The notes beneath the pieces are model-generated. The model searched no databases. It worked only from the letters and a program-made list of their open reading frames with translations, and was not told the DNA's origin. A program made the position numbers and the translations under genes. DNA of 64,000 nucleotides from an uncultured Pelagibacteraceae bacterium (GTDB lineage Bacteria > Pseudomonadota > Alphaproteobacteria > Pelagibacterales > Pelagibacteraceae), in the NCBI GenBank assembly GCA_902596925.1, contig CACJVT010000002.1:1-64000 (forward strand). Direction: 5' to 3'. Each line of letters starts with the position of its first letter. Within the stretch, counting starts at the first letter, position 1. Positions 19,687 through 28,026 of this stretch are shown in pieces.

Positions 19687-20428
19687 TATTTTTATTATTT
19701 TAAGTACCTTATTTTTGTTATTAAGTTGTGATCAAAGTGCTATTAATCAAAGTAAGAAATTAGATATAACATTTGACAAAAAATATAAAAATAGCGGATT
19801 CTCTCTTATTTATAATAATGATTTAAAAATTAAAAAAATTGATCAAAGATCACTTACAATATTTCATAAAGATCTAAAAAGAAAATCAAATGTGAAAATT
19901 ACTAATCCTTTAAATGGAAAATCACTTATTGCAGAAGTAAAATCAAACAGAGTAAAATTTTCGCCATTTTACAATTCAATTATCACTCAAAGAATTGCAG
20001 AGGAGTTAGAACTTGATTTAAAGGAACCATATATAGATATAGTCTTGATTTCAAAAAATTCTACATATATTGCCAAAAAGACTAAAACTTTTGAGGAAGA
20101 AAAAACAGTAGCTGAAAAGGCACCTATAGATGGTATTAAAATTAGTGATCTAAACTCATCCAATAAAACTAAAAAAAAATTACAAAAAAATAATAAATTT
20201 TCTTATTATATTAAAGTAGCCGATTTTTATTATAAAAAATCTGCTAAAAATATGAGTAATAAAATTAAAAGTGAACTTAAATTGAAAAACATTAAAATCA
20301 TTGAACTTACAAAAACTAATTATAGGTTATTATTAGGACCATTTAATGATATACAGTCACTAAAAGACTCATTTGAAAAGATGAATTCTTTGTATTTTGA
20401 AAATCTAGAAATAATTAAAGATGCTTAA
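19676..20428 (+). CDS. RlpA-like lipoprotein with C-terminal SPOR domain
   Basis: The N-terminus is a lipoprotein signal with lipobox LLLSC (Cys18). Residues about 60-115 (FHKDLKRKSNVKITNPLNG and following) resemble a degenerate double-psi beta-barrel of the RlpA type, and the last about 75 residues look like a SPOR domain that binds denuded glycans at the division site. I cannot identify the RlpA catalytic residues with confidence, so enzymatic activity is uncertain. RlpA-like genes precede dacA and tmk in many alphaproteobacteria, which supports the assignment. Overlaps dacA by eight bases. Confidence 0.75.
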   Translation: MKFNIFIILSTLFLLLSCDQSAINQSKKLDITFDKKYKNSGFSLIYNNDLKIKKIDQRSLTIFHKDLKRKSNVKITNPLNGKSLIAEVKSNRVKFSPFYNSIITQRIAEELELDLKEPYIDIVLISKNSTYIAKKTKTFEEEKTVAEKAPIDGIKISDLNSSNKTKKKLQKNNKFSYYIKVADFYYKKSAKNMSNKIKSELKLKNIKIIELTKTNYRLLLGPFNDIQSLKDSFEKMNSLYFENLEIIKDA

Positions 20429-21572
20429 AAAAATTTTTATCATTATCTCATTACATTTATCTCTTATTCTTTCTGTTAATGCCAATATTGAAATAAAAGC
20501 TAGAACAGCAATATTACAAGATTTCTTATCTGGAGAAATTTTATATGAAAAAGATCCAGATAGATCAATTTATCCAGCTTCAATGACAAAGATAATGACA
20601 TCAATAATTGCTTTTGATTTAATAAAATCAGGTGATCTATCTTTAGATGATAAATTTATAATTTCTGAAAAAGCATGGAGATTATCAACCGCAGGTTATT
20701 CATCTATGTTTATAATGGTTGGTGATGAAGTTTCTGTAGAAGATTTACTATTAGGTATAATTGTTGCATCTGGTAATGACGCGTGTATTGCACTCGCTGA
20801 AGGAATAGCTGGTACTGAGGAAGAATTTGCAATCTTAATGACATCTAAAGCAAAAGAACTAGGTATGGAAAATACAAACTTTGCAAACTCATCTGGTATT
20901 AATGATCCAGACAATTATTCAACGGTTAGAGATATTTTGATCATGTCAAATTATTTAATTAAGGAACATCCAAAATATTATGAGTGGTTTGCAGAAAAAG
21001 AATTTACGTGGAATAGAACAGGAGGTGATCCAATTACACAAGGTAACAGAAATCCTCTTCTTTACAAAAATATTGGTGCCGATGGTATTAAAACAGGTTA
21101 CTTGGCTGTTGAAAAATATTCTTTAGCGTCGTCAATTAATAGAAAGGGAAGAAGATTAATTGCTGTTGGAAGCGGATTTGAAACCAAAAGTTCAAGATCA
21201 AGAGAAAGTTCAAGATTATTAACTTATGGATTAACAAATTTTGATCTAGTTGAGATAAATAAAGCTAATAGACCTATTGATAAAGTAGAGGTATGGCTTG
21301 GTAAACAAAGCTATGTCGATGTGCATGTTGATACTGATATTTATAAAACAATTAAAAAGGCAAAAAAAAGATTATTAAAGATATCCTTGAAATATGACGG
21401 ACCAATAGAGGCACCTATTAAAAAAAATCAAAAAATTGGAACTTACAGGGTGGTATATGATCAAGAATTGATAGGAGAATATGATCTATTAGCGTCTAAT
21501 GATGTTCAAAAAGTGAATATTTTTACAAGATTAATTAAATCATTGAATTATTTAATCTGGGGCGATGTCTAG
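20421..21572 (+). CDS. dacA: D-alanyl-D-alanine carboxypeptidase (penicillin-binding protein 5/6 family)
   Basis: Removes the terminal D-Ala from peptidoglycan pentapeptides. After a signal peptide (about residues 1-21), the serine peptidase motifs are all present: SMTK at 54-57, SGN at 117-119 and KTG at 224-226. The C-terminal beta domain follows, with a short amphipathic or hydrophobic tail (RLIKSLNYLIWG) that could anchor it to the membrane. Length 383 is normal. It overlaps tmk by eight bases. Confidence 0.95.
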   Translation: MLKKIFIIISLHLSLILSVNANIEIKARTAILQDFLSGEILYEKDPDRSIYPASMTKIMTSIIAFDLIKSGDLSLDDKFIISEKAWRLSTAGYSSMFIMVGDEVSVEDLLLGIIVASGNDACIALAEGIAGTEEEFAILMTSKAKELGMENTNFANSSGINDPDNYSTVRDILIMSNYLIKEHPKYYEWFAEKEFTWNRTGGDPITQGNRNPLLYKNIGADGIKTGYLAVEKYSLASSINRKGRRLIAVGSGFETKSSRSRESSRLLTYGLTNFDLVEINKANRPIDKVEVWLGKQSYVDVHVDTDIYKTIKKAKKRLLKISLKYDGPIEAPIKKNQKIGTYRVVYDQELIGEYDLLASNDVQKVNIFTRLIKSLNYLIWGDV

Positions 21573-22179
21573 AAAACCTGTTATTGTTTTCGAGGGTATT
21601 GAAGGAAGTGGGAAGACTCATCATTTAAATAAAATTTCAAAATATCTTAAAAAAAGAAAACTTTCTTTTATCAAGATCAGAGAACCGGGAGGAAGTTTAA
21701 ATTCAGAAAAAATAAGAAAATTGATACTCAGTAAAAGATCCAATTTTAATAAAAATACAGATTTACTACTTTATTTAGCTTCTAGAAGCGAAAATATGAA
21801 TTTACTTAAAAAATACTATAAAAAAAAAATTATATTAATAGATAGATTTATTGACTCAACTATTTCATATCAACATTATGGTATGGGTGTAAATTTGAAT
21901 TTAATAAATATTATAAACAAACATATTTTGTCAAATTTTAAAGTTTCTTTTACTTTTTTAAATCTGGTAAATCATAAAAATATGACAAAGCGACTTAAAT
22001 TAAGAAAATCTACAAATAGGTATGATGATTTTAAAAAAAATTTTTATAATAAAGTTCAAAAAGGTTTTGTAAAATTATCTAATAAGAATAAAAAAAGATA
22101 TCAAATTATTAATTCAAACTTGGATATTAAATTGAATGAAAAACTAGTTTTAAAAAAAATTGAAAAATTAATAAAATGA
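21565..22179 (+). CDS. tmk: Thymidylate kinase
   Basis: Phosphorylates dTMP to dTDP. The P-loop GIEGSGKT is at residues 11-18, followed by the substrate-binding REPGG motif and LIDRFIDSTISYQ. At 204 residues the length is standard. In other alphaproteobacteria the next gene is holB. Here it is ihfA, whose ATG overlaps the tmk stop by four bases, and holB sits 23 kb away on the other strand. Confidence 0.95.
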   Translation: MSRKPVIVFEGIEGSGKTHHLNKISKYLKKRKLSFIKIREPGGSLNSEKIRKLILSKRSNFNKNTDLLLYLASRSENMNLLKKYYKKKIILIDRFIDSTISYQHYGMGVNLNLINIINKHILSNFKVSFTFLNLVNHKNMTKRLKLRKSTNRYDDFKKNFYNKVQKGFVKLSNKNKKRYQIINSNLDIKLNEKLVLKKIEKLIK

Positions 22180-22472
22180 GAACAAATCTTACCAAAAAAG
22201 ATTTAGTAAATCTAGTTTATTTGCAATTAGGATTTTCAAAATTAATCTCAGAAAATTTAATAAATGATTTTTTATCAACAATAATTTTTAATATTAAAAA
22301 AGAAAAAAAGTTAAAACTTTCAAAATTTGGAACATTTTTAATTAGAAAAAAAAAATCAAGAATTGGCAGGAACCCTAAAACAAAAGAAACCAAAGTTATT
22401 TCCAGTAGAGATGTAGTTTTATTCAAACCCTCTAAGGAATTTAAGGAATTTATTAACAATTTAAATGACTGA
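22176..22472 (+). CDS. ihfA: Integration host factor alpha-type DNA-bending protein
   Basis: A 98-residue HU/IHF family protein. The DNA-intercalating arm contains GRNPKTKE (canonical RNPKTGE) and the preceding KLSKFGTFLIRKK strand is intact. Assignment as the alpha subunit rests mainly on the downstream MerR regulator, since plsX-fabH-ihfA-merR is the usual alphaproteobacterial order. It is very lysine-rich. Its start overlaps tmk by four bases and its end overlaps the MerR gene by eight, so it appears fully embedded in the dacA-tmk transcription unit. Confidence 0.85.
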   Translation: MRTNLTKKDLVNLVYLQLGFSKLISENLINDFLSTIIFNIKKEKKLKLSKFGTFLIRKKKSRIGRNPKTKETKVISSRDVVLFKPSKEFKEFINNLND

Positions 22473-22848
22473 TAAATCAGAGAGAGCTTATAAAACTATA
22501 GGAGAGGTTGCTGAATTACTTAAATTAGAATCAAAAAAAAAAGGAGTTTTTTCAACTCATACTATTCGATTTTGGGAAACTCAATTCAAGCAAGTTAAAC
22601 CAAAATTACTAAATTCTAATAGAAGATATTATGATCAAAAAACTATCAATATACTAAAAAAAATAAAATTTCTTCTTAAGGACCAAGGCATGACAATTTA
22701 TGGAGTTAAAAAAATCTTGGATAATCCAAGTAATAAAGATACTTTAAATCTTGACGAAATTTCAAATAATTCTATAAGAACGGACAATTTTAAAAATAAA
22801 GTTTTAAAAATTTCTAAAATTGTTAAAAATTTAAAAAATTATAAATAA
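22465..22848 (+). CDS. MerR-family transcriptional regulator
   Basis: A 127-residue protein whose N-terminal winged helix has the MerR pattern (YKTIGEVAELL, then TIRFWETQFKQVKPK and NRRYYDQKTI). The C-terminal part is short and lysine-rich, without a recognisable ligand domain or metal-binding cysteines. This form follows ihfA in most alphaproteobacteria and its regulon is not known to me. The stop overlaps the rpmG start by one base. Confidence 0.88.
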   Translation: MTDKSERAYKTIGEVAELLKLESKKKGVFSTHTIRFWETQFKQVKPKLLNSNRRYYDQKTINILKKIKFLLKDQGMTIYGVKKILDNPSNKDTLNLDEISNNSIRTDNFKNKVLKISKIVKNLKNYK

Positions 22849-23039
22849 TGGCAAAAAAAACACACATAAAAGTTAGATTGGTTCCTGAAAATAAACCTGA
22901 TAGTTCATTTTTTTATTATGTTAAAAAACCAGCAGGAGGTGAAAAAGCAAAAGTAAAACTTTCAGCGCGTAAATATAATCCGAGTACACGTAAACATGAA
23001 GTTTTTGTCGAAAAAAAACTTCCACCTCACAGTAAATAA
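22848..23039 (+). CDS. rpmG: 50S ribosomal protein L33
   Basis: A 63-residue basic protein with the L33 pattern: KTHIKVRLVPE, then FFYYVKK, and ARKYNPSTRKHEVFVEKKL. It has no cysteines, so it is the zinc-free form. It is slightly longer than most L33 proteins because of a short insertion (PAGGEKAKVK). Its start overlaps the MerR stop by one base, and it converges on the chorismate mutase gene with no spacer. Confidence 0.95.
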   Translation: MAKKTHIKVRLVPENKPDSSFFYYVKKPAGGEKAKVKLSARKYNPSTRKHEVFVEKKLPPHSK

Positions 23040-23330
23040 TTATTTTTTTTTAAAATTTCTTTTTTCATAATCAATATATGACCAAATCATATTTTTCCAT
23101 ATACGATTAGTAATTCTGGGATCTATTTTATTAGCAATAGATTTTTTTCTTATATTTTTTAAAATTATTTTAATTCTTTTATTGTCAACTATTTCTTTTT
23201 TTTTATCCTTTAGTTTTAAAACATGATTTACAAGGTTAGTTCTTTGCTTAATTAATTTGATTAATGAATTATCTAATTTATCTAGCTTCAATCTTATTTT
23301 ATTGAGTTTTTTTCTTTTTAAAGGCGACAT
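23040..23330 (-). CDS. Chorismate mutase (AroQ class), monofunctional
   Basis: Converts chorismate to prephenate for Phe and Tyr synthesis. The 96-residue all-helical protein fits the AroQ fold: an N-terminal helix with IRLKLDKLDNSLIKLIKQR (active-site Arg/Lys pattern) and a basic ILKNIRKKS middle helix. It is unfused to prephenate dehydratase or dehydrogenase. Convergent with rpmG (stops abut) and divergent from heme A synthase. Confidence 0.85.
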   Translation of the reverse strand: MSPLKRKKLNKIRLKLDKLDNSLIKLIKQRTNLVNHVLKLKDKKKEIVDNKRIKIILKNIRKKSIANKIDPRITNRIWKNMIWSYIDYEKRNFKKK

Positions 23331-23373
23331 TTATATATTTGGATAATATTCAAATTATTATATTTAACCTCAC

Positions 23374-24390
23374 ATGTATACATTAAATACAAAAATAAAT
23401 AATCAGTTATCAATTTGGTTAATTATAATGTTTTGGATCATATCTTTTATGATAATAGTTGGTGGCTTAACAAGATTAACTGATTCAGGTCTTTCAATAA
23501 CTCAGTGGGAATTATTTTCTGGTTTTTTTCCACCTCTTAATCAAAATGATTGGATTGTTTATTTTAATCTTTATAAACAAATTCCTGAATTCAAATTACA
23601 AAACTACAATATGACTTTAAGTGAGTTTAAAGTTATTTTTTGGTGGGAATGGGCTCACAGATTTCTTGGAAGACTGATTGGTCTTGGATACTTAATACCG
23701 CTAATTTATTTTTCTTTTAAGATTAAGATTACTAAATTATTAAATCTATATTTCATTTTTTTTCTTATATGTTTTCAAGGTTTCATTGGCTGGTATATGG
23801 TTAGCAGTGGATTAGTTGATAGAATAGATGTAAGTCACTTTAGGTTATCTTTACATCTGCTTATCGCTTTTTTTATTTTATCTTTAATATATTGGAATTA
23901 TCTAAAAATTAACGTATCAAGAAACATAACAAATAGATTAAATACATTTATTCCTTTATTATTCTTGATCCTAATTTTTTTACAAATTTCAATTGGTGCC
24001 TTTGTTTCTGGTATGGATGCAGGAAAAATCTACAATTCATGGCCATTAATGGGTAGCTCATATTTTCCTGATGATAATAATTTTAATGATCTTTTTAAAA
24101 TTGCGGCTCTAAGTGATCCGTCATTAGCACAATTTATTCATCGAAATTTAGCTTACTTGATAGGAATTTTTTACATTTTAATTTTCTATAAGATTTATAG
24201 AAACAAGATGTATGATTTGTATAAATCTATTAACTATTTAGGAATATTTATAATTCTTCAGATTATATTAGGTATTTTTACAGTCTTATATGGTGCACAG
24301 ATTTATGTTGCATCTCTGCACCAAATAAGCTCGATTTTTTTAGTTAGCTCAAGTATTTATTTTTTTTATTTAAATACAAAATTTAACTAA
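23374..24390 (+). CDS. ctaA: Heme A synthase (COX15/CtaA)
   Basis: Oxidises the C8 methyl of heme O to make heme A for the aa3-type terminal oxidase. The 338-residue protein has eight predicted helices in two four-helix halves. The heme-ligand histidines lie in WEWAHRFLGR, DVSHFRLSLHL, AQFIHRNLAYLIG and VASLHQISS, all conserved in COX15. The early LTDSGLSITQWE segment is diagnostic of the alphaproteobacterial/mitochondrial type. The last eight bases overlap the convergent metY gene. Confidence 0.95.
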   Translation: MYTLNTKINNQLSIWLIIMFWIISFMIIVGGLTRLTDSGLSITQWELFSGFFPPLNQNDWIVYFNLYKQIPEFKLQNYNMTLSEFKVIFWWEWAHRFLGRLIGLGYLIPLIYFSFKIKITKLLNLYFIFFLICFQGFIGWYMVSSGLVDRIDVSHFRLSLHLLIAFFILSLIYWNYLKINVSRNITNRLNTFIPLLFLILIFLQISIGAFVSGMDAGKIYNSWPLMGSSYFPDDNNFNDLFKIAALSDPSLAQFIHRNLAYLIGIFYILIFYKIYRNKMYDLYKSINYLGIFIILQIILGIFTVLYGAQIYVASLHQISSIFLVSSSIYFFYLNTKFN

Positions 24391-25711
24391 CAGCTTTTAA
24401 ACTTCCTTTCGATGACTTGTTGAGGGCTTGATCTAAATCATCAATAATATCATCAATGTGTTCAATACCTATACAAAGTCTTACATAACTTTGGGTCACA
24501 CCTGTTGCTGCTAACTCTTTTTCGTTTAATTGACTATGAGTAGTACTTGCAGGGTGTATAGCTAGACTTCTTGCGTCACCAATGTTTGCTACATGATAGA
24601 ACATTTTTAAAGACTCAATAAACTTTTTCCCAGCTTCAATACCACCTTTTAGTTCAATACCAACCATCGGTCCATTTCCACCTTTAAGATATTTTTTAGC
24701 TCTATCAGCAATTTTCTTTTCATGTTCTGTCGAATATATAACTTTAGTAACTTCTTTATGGTTTTTTAAGAAATTAACTACTTTTTCAGCATTTTCGCAA
24801 TGTTGCTTCATTCTTAGAGCTACTGTTTCAAGACCTTGGATTATTGCAAAAGCATTATCTGGCGCTAAAGCTGAACCTAAATCTCTTAGCAAACATACTC
24901 TCGCTCTAACTGCAAAAGGTACATTAGCTCCAGTTAATTCTGGTACAGCTTTTCCCCAAACTACACCTCCATAACTTGCATCAGGTTCATTAAATAAAGG
25001 TTGTCTTTTAGGATCTGCAGTCCAGTCAAAGTTACCACTATCAACTATGCTTCCAGCAACAGCAGTTCCATGTCCTCCAATATATTTTGTTAATGAATGT
25101 ATAACAACAGCCGCTCCATGTTCTATAGGTTTACATATTACTGGCGCAGCAGTATTATCCATTATTAATGGAATATTATATTTTCTTCCAATATCAGAAA
25201 CTTCTTTGATAGGAAACACTCTCAAATATGGATTAGGTAATGTCTCACCATAAAAAGCTCTGGTCCTATTATCTATTGCCTTTTCAAAGTTTTTAGGATC
25301 ACTTGGATCAGCATATCTAATTTCAATCCCAAGTTTACTTAACGTATGTGTAAATAATGAAACTGTTCCGCCGTAAAGATCCGTGGAACTAACAATATTA
25401 TCACCTGATTGAGCGACATTTAGAACTGCAAAACTCGAAGCTGTTTGGCCTGATGAAACCGTTACACAAGATAATCCACCCTCCAATGCCGCAATCCTTT
25501 TTTCTAAAACATCATTAGTTGGATTCATGATCCTAGTATAAATATTTCCAAATTCCTTTAATGCGAATAAATTTGCTGCATGTTCAGTACTTTGAAATTG
25601 ATATGAAGTTGTTCTATATATTGGCACAGCAACAGCATTAGTTGCTGGGTCACTTCTGTAATCACCACCATGTATGGCAATGGTTTCAGGATTATTTCTT
25701 TTTTTACTCAT
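24383..25711 (-). CDS. metY: O-acetylhomoserine sulfhydrylase / aminocarboxypropyltransferase
   Basis: PLP enzyme that makes homocysteine from O-acetylhomoserine and sulfide, for methionine. At 442 residues it shows the Cys/Met-metabolism PLP family hallmarks: YTRIMNPTNDVLEKRIAALE, SSGQTASSFA, the PLP lysine in IHSLTKYIGGHG, and C-terminal IHPASTTHSQL. The 5' leader carries two SAM-binding riboswitch candidates and a good promoter, so expression should fall when S-adenosylmethionine is plentiful. The start is ATG at 25711 with GGAG five bases upstream, inside the SAM-V element. Confidence 0.95.
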   Translation of the reverse strand: MSKKRNNPETIAIHGGDYRSDPATNAVAVPIYRTTSYQFQSTEHAANLFALKEFGNIYTRIMNPTNDVLEKRIAALEGGLSCVTVSSGQTASSFAVLNVAQSGDNIVSSTDLYGGTVSLFTHTLSKLGIEIRYADPSDPKNFEKAIDNRTRAFYGETLPNPYLRVFPIKEVSDIGRKYNIPLIMDNTAAPVICKPIEHGAAVVIHSLTKYIGGHGTAVAGSIVDSGNFDWTADPKRQPLFNEPDASYGGVVWGKAVPELTGANVPFAVRARVCLLRDLGSALAPDNAFAIIQGLETVALRMKQHCENAEKVVNFLKNHKEVTKVIYSTEHEKKIADRAKKYLKGGNGPMVGIELKGGIEAGKKFIESLKMFYHVANIGDARSLAIHPASTTHSQLNEKELAATGVTQSYVRLCIGIEHIDDIIDDLDQALNKSSKGSLKAVS

Positions 25712-25715
25712 TTTA

Positions 25716-25772
25716 CTCCTTTTTTAGTGCTTTAGCTTTATGCAAGGCGCACAATATAGTTCAAATGCCTAC
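25716..25772 (-). promoter_or_regulatory. SAM-V riboswitch including the metY ribosome-binding site
   Basis: On the minus strand the leader reads AGGC (helix P1), a loop with ATTTGAACTATATTGTGC, GCCT closing P1, then ATAAAGCTAAAGCAC. GTGC in the loop can pair with the GCAC at the end, giving the H-type pseudoknot shared by SAM-II and SAM-V. The conserved GCTAAA is present. The element runs directly into AAAAAAGGAG, the Shine-Dalgarno of metY, so ligand binding would block translation. Assignment rests on remembered consensus and visible pairing, not on a covariance-model score. Confidence 0.8.
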
Positions 25773-25787
25773 CGAGTTTGTGTGATG

Positions 25788-25831
25788 ATTTCCTCTTTAG
25801 CTGTAAGCCCGCAATAGGAACAAATCGGCAA
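25788..25831 (-). promoter_or_regulatory. SAM-II-like riboswitch aptamer, upstream of the SAM-V element
   Basis: The minus strand carries GCC, then GATTTGTTCCTATTGC, GGGC, a short linker and GCTAAAGAGGAA. The GATTT...CC.TATTGC loop and GCTAAA match the SAM-II core as I remember it, and TTCCT can pair with AGGAA as the pseudoknot. Helix P1 is short. It begins only a few bases after the predicted transcription start. No T-tract terminator is visible between it and the SAM-V element, so its output mode is unclear. Confidence 0.65.
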
Positions 25832-25835
25832 TATC

Positions 25836-25863
25836 AATATAACAAAAAAAAGGCTTAAAACAA
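25836..25863 (-). promoter_or_regulatory. Candidate promoter for metY leader
   Basis: Minus-strand TTGTTT (25863-25858) and TATATT (25841-25836) are separated by 16 bp. Initiation 6-8 bases downstream would place the RNA 5' end at about 25829, right at the start of the SAM-II-like aptamer. The agreement between promoter and aptamer edge supports both calls. Confidence 0.55.
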
Positions 25864-25876
25864 TAAAAATATCAAT

Positions 25877-25904
25877 TTGACTTTGATCTTATTAATAGTA
25901 TTAA
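25877..25904 (+). promoter_or_regulatory. Candidate promoter for rplM-rpsI
   Basis: TTGACT (25877-25882) and TATTAA (25899-25904) are separated by 16 bp. Initiation 6-8 bases later falls at about 25910-25912, only 3-5 bases before the rplM ATG at 25915. No Shine-Dalgarno is seen (the preceding bases are CCTCGCACA), so the transcript may be leaderless. Confidence 0.5.
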
Positions 25905-25914
25905 TCCTCGCACA

Positions 25915-26373
25915 ATGACAAAATTCCTTAAAAAAGATCAATTATCATCTAATTGGTTTGAAATAGACGCTAAAAATGCTGTAGTAGGCAGACTAGCAAC
26001 TGTCATATCAAAAATCATTAGAGGTAAAAACAAAACAACTTTCACACCACATATGGACGATGGAGATTTTGTAGTTGTTAAAAATATTGAACATATCAAA
26101 TTTACTGGAAATAAATTTCAAAATAAAAAATACTATAGACACACAGGTCATCCTGGTGGAATTAAAGAAACTACACCAGAAAAACTATTTGAAAAAAAAC
26201 CAGGCGAAGCTTTAAAACTTGCAGTTAAAAGAATGCTTCCAGGGGGAGTGTTAGGAAAAAAACAACTTACAAAGTTGAAAATATATGTCGGAAATGATCA
26301 TCCTCATTCAGCCCAAAATCCTCAAATTATACATTTGGATAAATTAAACTCTAAAAATATAGCAAGAAACTAA
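25915..26373 (+). CDS. rplM: 50S ribosomal protein L13
   Basis: A 152-residue ribosomal protein with the L13 pattern: NWFEIDAKNAVVGRLATVIS at the N-terminus, YYRHTGHPGG in the middle and KRMLPGGVLGKKQLTKLKIY before the C-terminus. It is cotranscribed with rpsI one base downstream, the near-universal rplM-rpsI pair. The start ATG has no clear ribosome-binding site, consistent with the very short predicted leader. Confidence 0.97.
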   Translation: MTKFLKKDQLSSNWFEIDAKNAVVGRLATVISKIIRGKNKTTFTPHMDDGDFVVVKNIEHIKFTGNKFQNKKYYRHTGHPGGIKETTPEKLFEKKPGEALKLAVKRMLPGGVLGKKQLTKLKIYVGNDHPHSAQNPQIIHLDKLNSKNIARN

Positions 26374-26374
26374 A

Positions 26375-26812
26375 ATGGAAAATACTCAAACATCAACTAA
26401 AGCCCCAAAGATGAAAATGGACTTCAAAGACAGCAAGTATGCTACTGGAAGAAGAAAAACATCAATAGCTAGAGTATGGCTTAAAAAGGGTTCAGGTAAA
26501 ATTTATGTAAATGGTAAACTTTTTAGTGATTATTTTTCAAGTGATAATCATAAAATGCAAATTGTAAGACCTTTTGAACTTATCAATCAAGCAACAGAAT
26601 ATGACGTAAAGTGCAGTGTAAAAGGTGGGGGTCCGACAGGACAAGCTGGAGCAATGGTACACGGAATCTCTAAAGCTTTAGTTATGTTTGATGAAAAATT
26701 GAAATCTACACTTAAAACCGAAAAATTGACCACAAGAGACTCCAGATCAGTTGAAAGAAAAAAACCTGGACGTAAAAAAGCTAGAAGAAGCTTTCAATTT
26801 TCCAAAAGATAA
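26375..26812 (+). CDS. rpsI: 30S ribosomal protein S9
   Basis: A 145-residue protein with the S9 signatures YATGRRKTSIARVWLKKGSG, GGGPTGQAGAMVHGISKAL and the C-terminal KKARRSFQFSKR tail that reaches the P-site tRNA. It has a 20-residue N-terminal extension before the conserved core, a modest version of extensions seen in alphaproteobacteria. Followed by a 33-bp spacer and argC. Confidence 0.97.
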   Translation: MENTQTSTKAPKMKMDFKDSKYATGRRKTSIARVWLKKGSGKIYVNGKLFSDYFSSDNHKMQIVRPFELINQATEYDVKCSVKGGGPTGQAGAMVHGISKALVMFDEKLKSTLKTEKLTTRDSRSVERKKPGRKKARRSFQFSKR

Positions 26813-26845
26813 TTCTTTTTTAACTTTAAACTGTTATAATATTAA

Positions 26846-27868
26846 ATGCCTAAGCTCAATGTACTAATTACTGGATCAACTGGATATATTGGTGTTCAAT
26901 TAATTAAATTATTAATTAAACATAAGAATGTGAATATTAAATATCTTTGTGGCAATTCATCTGTCGGAAAAAAAATCTCATTTTATGATACTTCTTTAAA
27001 GTCAAAAAAGTTACCAAAAATCACTAAGTATAATAAAAAATATTTAAGTTATGTTGATATTATATTTACTGCTCTACCGAATGGGGAAGCTCAATTAATA
27101 TCAAAAGATCTATTAAAAAAAAATACTTTAATTGATTTAGCTGCAGATTTTAGACTAAAAAAAGGTTCTGATTATCTAAAGTGGTATAAACAAAAACATA
27201 AAGCGTTAAGTAATGTAAAAAATAGCATTTACGCCTTACCTGAGATAACAGGAAAATTGGTAAAAAAATTTAGCATTATTGGATGTCCAGGTTGTTACCC
27301 TACATCAATACTTTTACCACTTATTCCATTAGTTAAAAAAAGATCAATTAACTTTAAGAATATCATTATAGACTCCAAATCTGGATATTCTGGAGCGGGT
27401 AGAGGAGTGCACAAAAAATTCAAAAACAAAAATTTATACGAATCTCTTAGTGCATATGGAGTAGGTTTTCATAGACATAATTCAGAAATTGATCAAGAAT
27501 TAAAAAATAACACTTCTTTAAAAATTAATTTTACTTTTACACCTCATATTATTCCAATGTTTAGAGGTATATTAAGTACAATTTATTTGGACTTAAAACC
27601 AGGCACTACTTTGAATAAAGTGCAAAATATTTTGAAAATATTTCATAAAAAGAATAAATTTGTAAAGATAAAGAGTATTAACTCTTTTTTGAGCACAAAT
27701 GACGTTATGAATACTAATTATTGCTTTATTTCTGTTTGTAAAACTAAATTCAAAGATAAGATAATAATTTTATCGGTCATTGATAATCTTATTAAAGGGG
27801 GAGCAGGTCAAGCAGTTCAAAATATGAATTTGAAATTTGGTTTTAAAAATAATGAGGGATTATTATGA
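26846..27868 (+). CDS. argC: N-acetyl-gamma-glutamyl-phosphate reductase
   Basis: Third step of arginine synthesis: NADPH-dependent reduction of N-acetylglutamyl phosphate. The N-terminal Rossmann motif is GSTGYIGVQL and the catalytic cysteine lies in IIGCPGCYPTSILLPL. GYSGAGRG and IPMFRGILST are conserved substrate-domain motifs. At 340 residues it is the long (type 1) form. The TGA overlaps the ATG of the small lipoprotein gene (ATGA), so the pair is probably translationally coupled. Confidence 0.96.
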   Translation: MPKLNVLITGSTGYIGVQLIKLLIKHKNVNIKYLCGNSSVGKKISFYDTSLKSKKLPKITKYNKKYLSYVDIIFTALPNGEAQLISKDLLKKNTLIDLAADFRLKKGSDYLKWYKQKHKALSNVKNSIYALPEITGKLVKKFSIIGCPGCYPTSILLPLIPLVKKRSINFKNIIIDSKSGYSGAGRGVHKKFKNKNLYESLSAYGVGFHRHNSEIDQELKNNTSLKINFTFTPHIIPMFRGILSTIYLDLKPGTTLNKVQNILKIFHKKNKFVKIKSINSFLSTNDVMNTNYCFISVCKTKFKDKIIILSVIDNLIKGGAGQAVQNMNLKFGFKNNEGLL

Positions 27869-28026
27869 AAAAATTATCATTATTAATTTTCTTTCTAGTT
27901 ATTTCTTGTGCCCCTGTTCAAACTGAGAAAAAAATTAATTTTTCAAAAGATCTAACTCTTGAAGAATTTAAATCAAATTTAAAAGTTTACGTAGATAACA
28001 GTGATTATCCAAATATAGATGAATAA
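27865..28026 (+). CDS. Small (53-residue) predicted lipoprotein between argC and hom
   Basis: ATG at 27865 overlaps the argC stop by four bases, and the TAA at 28024-28026 overlaps the hom ATG (28019) by eight. The product has a Lys-Lys start, a hydrophobic helix and a good lipobox (VISC, Cys15) followed by about 38 polar residues (acidic, ending NIDE). I do not recognise a family. The exact end-to-end fit with both neighbours is strong evidence that it is a real gene. A role linked to arginine or threonine synthesis is not implied by the sequence. Confidence 0.7.
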   Translation: MKKLSLLIFFLVISCAPVQTEKKINFSKDLTLEEFKSNLKVYVDNSDYPNIDE

